This document shows positions 4,312 through 7,076 of a DNA stretch of 7,076 nucleotides, piece after piece. The position numbers and the translations under genes were made by a program. The stretch's first letter is position 1; the number at the start of each line of letters is the position of its first letter. Source of the stretch: Deltaproteobacteria bacterium (GTDB taxonomy: Bacteria; Desulfobacterota; Desulfarculia; Adiutricales; Adiutricaceae); the NCBI GenBank assembly GCA_031278795.1, contig JAITJT010000129.1, positions 1-7,076 of the forward strand, in the 5' to 3' direction. The notes beneath the pieces are model-generated. The model was given only the letters and a program-made list of their open reading frames with translations. It was not told the DNA's origin and did no database searches.

Positions 4312-7076
4312 ATGTATCACCAACTAGAGCGTAAAATCCTTTTTACTTCAAATATAGCGGCCTTTATCGCCACTTTATTTTTGTTAACGGCCCTCCTTTC
4401 TTTTTCAGAGGCCCTGGCTCAATCTGAGATGCCCCAGGTGCTTTCCATCATGGGGAAGGCCGAGATTAAATCCTCAGGCCGCGTAAGGGAAGCTAAAACC
4501 GGTGATTTGATAAGGCCCGGAGAAAGTGTCGAGCTTTCCTCCGGGGGTAGCCTTAAACTTTCCACCTCCGGCGGAAAGGCTGAAATCACCATAGCTGGTG
4601 GTAGCACCCTGGGCTATGACGGAGAGGTTGATATAAATTCCAGACCCTGGACGGAAGGAGACGTACGCGAGGCAGCGCTCCCGCAGACACCGGGTGGTAG
4701 GGGCCCGCAGTTCTCCTTGACCCGAGGCCAGGCTGACGTGGAGGTGGTGGAAGGGCAACCACTTAGAGTGGTGACCCCCCTCCTCATGGCGGCCGTGCGC
4801 GGAACCCACTTCATCGTGACCGTCGCGGCGGACGGCTCATCTACCCTCACAACCCTGGAGGGACAGGTCTTCGCGGTCACCAGAACTGGTGTGGCTCAGA
4901 TGACCACCGCTGGAGGTGGTATGCAGATGAGCGCCTCAGACTACACCTCTTTCCTGCAACAAAACGGGGTGAACGTCCCCAGCGGGGACTTTAGATCCGT
5001 GGACCCCTCCATGCTGGAGCGCATAGATGCCCAGACCTTGGGTGACACCGTGGCTCCAGGCGCAGCACCCGGCGCTGCCCCGGGGGCGCAGGTGGGGGCT
5101 ACCACCACCACGACAGGTGCGGCATCCAGTACGGTAGGCTCAGCCTTGACGGCGGTTGCGCCAGTGGCCGCACCCACCGCGGCAATGACTTTCGCGGGAG
5201 TGACCACAGGAACCCTAACCCAAGACGATAACGACGCGGTGCCCGTGGCTAGCCCACCGCCACTAACCGGAAATATCCAGATATTGGACCCGGTGACCGA
5301 GAAGCCGGTGAGCTCTTTCACCACCAACTCCCAAGGGGAGTTCGAGATGCAGGTTGTTCCTACGGCCGGAGATACCCAGGTGGTCATGACCGTGGGCGAC
5401 CAGACCTATGTGGTGGATATAGCCGAGGAAATCGCGCCGACCCCACCGGCCACTGAAATTGTCTTTGATAACGTTGATTTTACCACTCCGGCGACTGGAT
5501 TTAAGAGTACCGCCACACTTACGCCCGTTTTTGATGGAGAGAGCCCCACCGGGCCGGTAAGTTGGACCATTGTAAGCATCCAAAACCCCACGGCTTCTTG
5601 GTGGTTGAGGAGCGCAAGCGATCCTAGGGGCCTCACCTGGGGAAACACGGCGGACGGCGCCAGCTACTGGACCAACAGCTCTGGACCGGAAGGCACAGTG
5701 CCCACCGATGGTACCGCCTATCTCACAGACATTGTAGGCGAAAGGACGGTGACCGTTAGGGCTGAAACCAGCATAGACGGTGTTACCAAGCAAAGAGATT
5801 TGGTGGTTACTTTCGGGAAAGGCCCGCTTAGCGCATTCACCCAAGGGCCATCATCAGCTTCCCCGTTTTTTAACGCATCCTCTGGCAGTAGCTTTTTGGG
5901 AGCGAGCCCCAGTTCAGCCTCCGCGTTTCCAGCGGCCGTGGGCCACTGCGGCGGTGTGGTTCCGGTTGATTATCTAAGTATCAGCGGGACGCCTCCCAAC
6001 GCCTCGGTGGTAGCTGATTCCACCGCCTGGACACCTGACTCCAGTAGCTTTTTGACAGGCGCTTATTATTCTTATGCCCTGAATCTGCCATCTGAGGAGC
6101 AGCTGCTCTATGTGTCTCGGAATAGTGGATCGGGTTCCACTAGTATTCCCAGAAAGGGTGCCGCCCTGGCGGCCGGATGGGAGTATTCCTCAGCGGCTAA
6201 ATACTGGACAGACTCCATGTCTTTCGCGGTTGATAGTAATGGCGATGTCTCCGCCACACTCCAAGTTATCCAGCTAGACGGAGAAGGGGTCCAGCTTGTC
6301 AGCAGTCTCTTCACCCTCTCCAATTACGCCGCCTGCGTCTCTGGAGCTGGTCCGCCTCCAACGCCGCCCACCCCGCCACCATCGTCTGAAATAGTCTTCG
6401 ACCGCGTGGACTTCATCGATCAGGCATCTGGGTATCAGAGCACGGCGACACTAACTCCAGACTTTGGCGGGTCAACTCCCACAGGGACAGTCACCTGGAC
6501 GATTGTTAGCGTCCAGAATCCCAGCGCCTCCTGGTGGAGAAGAAGCTCTAGCGCCATGAACGGCCTCACCTGGGGGCCCACGGCTGACGGCAAGAGCTCC
6601 TGGACAAACACCTCAGCCCCTGAGGGCACAGCTCCCACGGGAGCTGTGGCCCAGCTCACGGATGTTGTTGGTCAGAGGACCGTGACTGTCAGGGCCTCGG
6701 CCACCATTAACGGAAGCCTCGTGCAGAAGGATCTAGTGGTTACTTTCGGGAAAGGACCGCTTAGCGAGTTCACTAGCGGGCCGACCACTTCCCTCCGGTA
6801 CGCGAACGCCAACAACACTACCTCCTTTGTTAACTTGGATCCCAATTCAGCCTCGGATTTCCCCGCTGCGCATTACTGCGGTGGGGTGGTGCCGGTGAAC
6901 TATATCACCGTGACGGGTTCCGGTTCCAATATCAGCGTGACCTACGATCAAAGCGTCTGGGGACGAGTTAACATCCCGGATCCAAGCACGCTAGTTCACT
7001 ATTCCGACGCCATGGGCCTTCCGAGGGAAGAGCAGATCCTTGGCGTAAGCGGAGACAATGGCACAAGTCACCAAGA
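4312..7076 (+). CDS. FecR-domain exported repeat protein, probable adhesin (partial)
   Basis: The frame is open from ATG to the window edge: 921 residues with no stop, so the 3' end is missing. Residues 1-36 are a signal peptide (basic start, hydrophobic core about 15-31, Ala-Leu-Ala at 34-36). Residues about 42-205 form a FecR domain with the hallmark VVTP...AAVRGTHF (153-167) and a following EG-V strand (183-185). Next come an Ala/Pro/Thr-rich hinge with APG repeats (248-292), a mildly hydrophobic stretch to about 302, and a small domain at 318-373 resembling carboxypeptidase-regulatory/Cna-B folds (Gly-Asn-Ile..., then Gly-Glu-Phe). From 382 a 311-residue unit begins, and a second copy starts at 693 after a Pro/Thr linker (681-690). 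Each unit looks like an Ig-like domain (about 130 residues) plus a lectin-like domain. There are only three cysteines: 546, 675 and 856. No transmembrane FecR anchor is seen and no TonB/sigma partner is in view. I infer a large secreted or surface adhesin. Confidence 0.8.
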   Translation, partial: MYHQLERKILFTSNIAAFIATLFLLTALLSFSEALAQSEMPQVLSIMGKAEIKSSGRVREAKTGDLIRPGESVELSSGGSLKLSTSGGKAEITIAGGSTLGYDGEVDINSRPWTEGDVREAALPQTPGGRGPQFSLTRGQADVEVVEGQPLRVVTPLLMAAVRGTHFIVTVAADGSSTLTTLEGQVFAVTRTGVAQMTTAGGGMQMSASDYTSFLQQNGVNVPSGDFRSVDPSMLERIDAQTLGDTVAPGAAPGAAPGAQVGATTTTTGAASSTVGSALTAVAPVAAPTAAMTFAGVTTGTLTQDDNDAVPVASPPPLTGNIQILDPVTEKPVSSFTTNSQGEFEMQVVPTAGDTQVVMTVGDQTYVVDIAEEIAPTPPATEIVFDNVDFTTPATGFKSTATLTPVFDGESPTGPVSWTIVSIQNPTASWWLRSASDPRGLTWGNTADGASYWTNSSGPEGTVPTDGTAYLTDIVGERTVTVRAETSIDGVTKQRDLVVTFGKGPLSAFTQGPSSASPFFNASSGSSFLGASPSSASAFPAAVGHCGGVVPVDYLSISGTPPNASVVADSTAWTPDSSSFLTGAYYSYALNLPSEEQLLYVSRNSGSGSTSIPRKGAALAAGWEYSSAAKYWTDSMSFAVDSNGDVSATLQVIQLDGEGVQLVSSLFTLSNYAACVSGAGPPPTPPTPPPSSEIVFDRVDFIDQASGYQSTATLTPDFGGSTPTGTVTWTIVSVQNPSASWWRRSSSAMNGLTWGPTADGKSSWTNTSAPEGTAPTGAVAQLTDVVGQRTVTVRASATINGSLVQKDLVVTFGKGPLSEFTSGPTTSLRYANANNTTSFVNLDPNSASDFPAAHYCGGVVPVNYITVTGSGSNISVTYDQSVWGRVNIPDPSTLVHYSDAMGLPREEQILGVSGDNGTSHQ
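5455..6387 (+). repeat. tandem protein repeat, unit 1 (933 bp, 311 residues)
   Basis: Codes for residues 382-692. It opens with EIVFDNVDF, continues with an Ig-like part containing the SWTIVSIQNP and ASWW stretch (417-431), and reaches the GKGPLS motif at 502-507. The second half runs from the FPAA..HCGG segment (539-548) through LPSEEQL (592-598) and KYWTDS (630-635) to AACV (673-676). That order of motifs (C-G-G, LP-x-x-x-x-L, YWT, final C-V) resembles DUF1566/Lcl-type and invasin-tip lectin-like domains. Cys546 and Cys675 probably close this domain as a disulfide. Confidence 0.8.
6388..7076 (+). repeat. tandem protein repeat, unit 2 (cut by window end)
   Basis: Codes for residues 693-921 and follows unit 1 with a constant offset of 311 residues over most of its length (EIVFDRVDF at 693, GKGPLS at 813-818, CGG at 856, LPREEQI at 903-909). 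Over the first 130 residues well over half of positions are identical to unit 1. The lectin-like half is much more diverged apart from the anchor motifs. The unit is still open at the window end; by analogy about 80 more residues would complete it. Confidence 0.8.

Noticed and set aside
4312..5000. FecR anti-sigma regulator of iron uptake
   Set aside because: The protein has a cleavable signal peptide rather than a cytoplasmic anti-sigma part with a membrane anchor, and there is no sigma factor or TonB receptor gene next to it; the FecR domain here belongs to a long exported repeat protein.
4419..6659. Several minus-strand open frames of 60-190 codons across this region
   Set aside because: They are shadows of the plus-strand FecR-domain gene, whose frame shows a signal peptide, domain motifs and internal repeats; the minus frames encode low-complexity sequence without start signals.
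5455..7076. Diversity-generating retroelement target, suggested by the lectin-like fold
   Set aside because: No template repeat, reverse transcriptase or adenine-biased codon cluster is visible in the window; the divergence between units is spread out.

Overview
The window looks like a bacterial chromosome segment from a diderm (Gram-negative) organism, probably a proteobacterium. This rests on three things: an exported FecR-type protein, a SrfA-like inner-membrane protein of a family I know from proteobacteria, and an exported WG-repeat protein. A host-associated or deltaproteobacterial source is only a guess. Coding DNA is moderately GC-rich, while the intergenic DNA is strikingly AT-rich, so gene borders are visible by eye.

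Layout: positions 1-468 are AT-rich and show no gene, only hairpins with T-runs. Two genes on the minus strand follow, transcribed right to left: a 553-residue exported WG-repeat protein (3402 to 1741) and, 126 bases downstream, a 381-residue single-pass membrane protein with SrfA-like architecture (1614 to 469). A stem-loop lies in the gap between them. They probably form a small operon. Positions 3403-4311 are a 0.9-kb AT-rich divergent region. It holds one doubtful minus-strand 85-codon ORF (3920 to 3663), a good plus-strand promoter candidate (TTGACA at 3943), a plausible intrinsic terminator only about 65 bases after the -10 element, and a triple repeat that can fold into two competing hairpins. 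From 4312 a plus-strand gene runs off the right edge. It encodes at least 921 residues: signal peptide, FecR domain, Ala/Pro/Thr-rich hinge, a small carboxypeptidase-regulatory-like domain, then 311-residue tandem units.

How the genes may work together: all three main products are predicted to face the periplasm or the outside. The FecR/repeat protein resembles a large modular surface or secreted adhesin. Each 311-residue unit looks like an Ig-like domain followed by a disulfide-closed lectin-like (DUF1566/invasin-tip-like) domain. The WG-repeat protein is probably a periplasmic beta-repeat binding protein, and the SrfA-like protein a membrane anchor with a cysteine-rich periplasmic domain. 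A functional link between the two transcription units is not shown by the sequence. The most unusual material is the repeat architecture of the FecR protein and its long, structured 5' leader.
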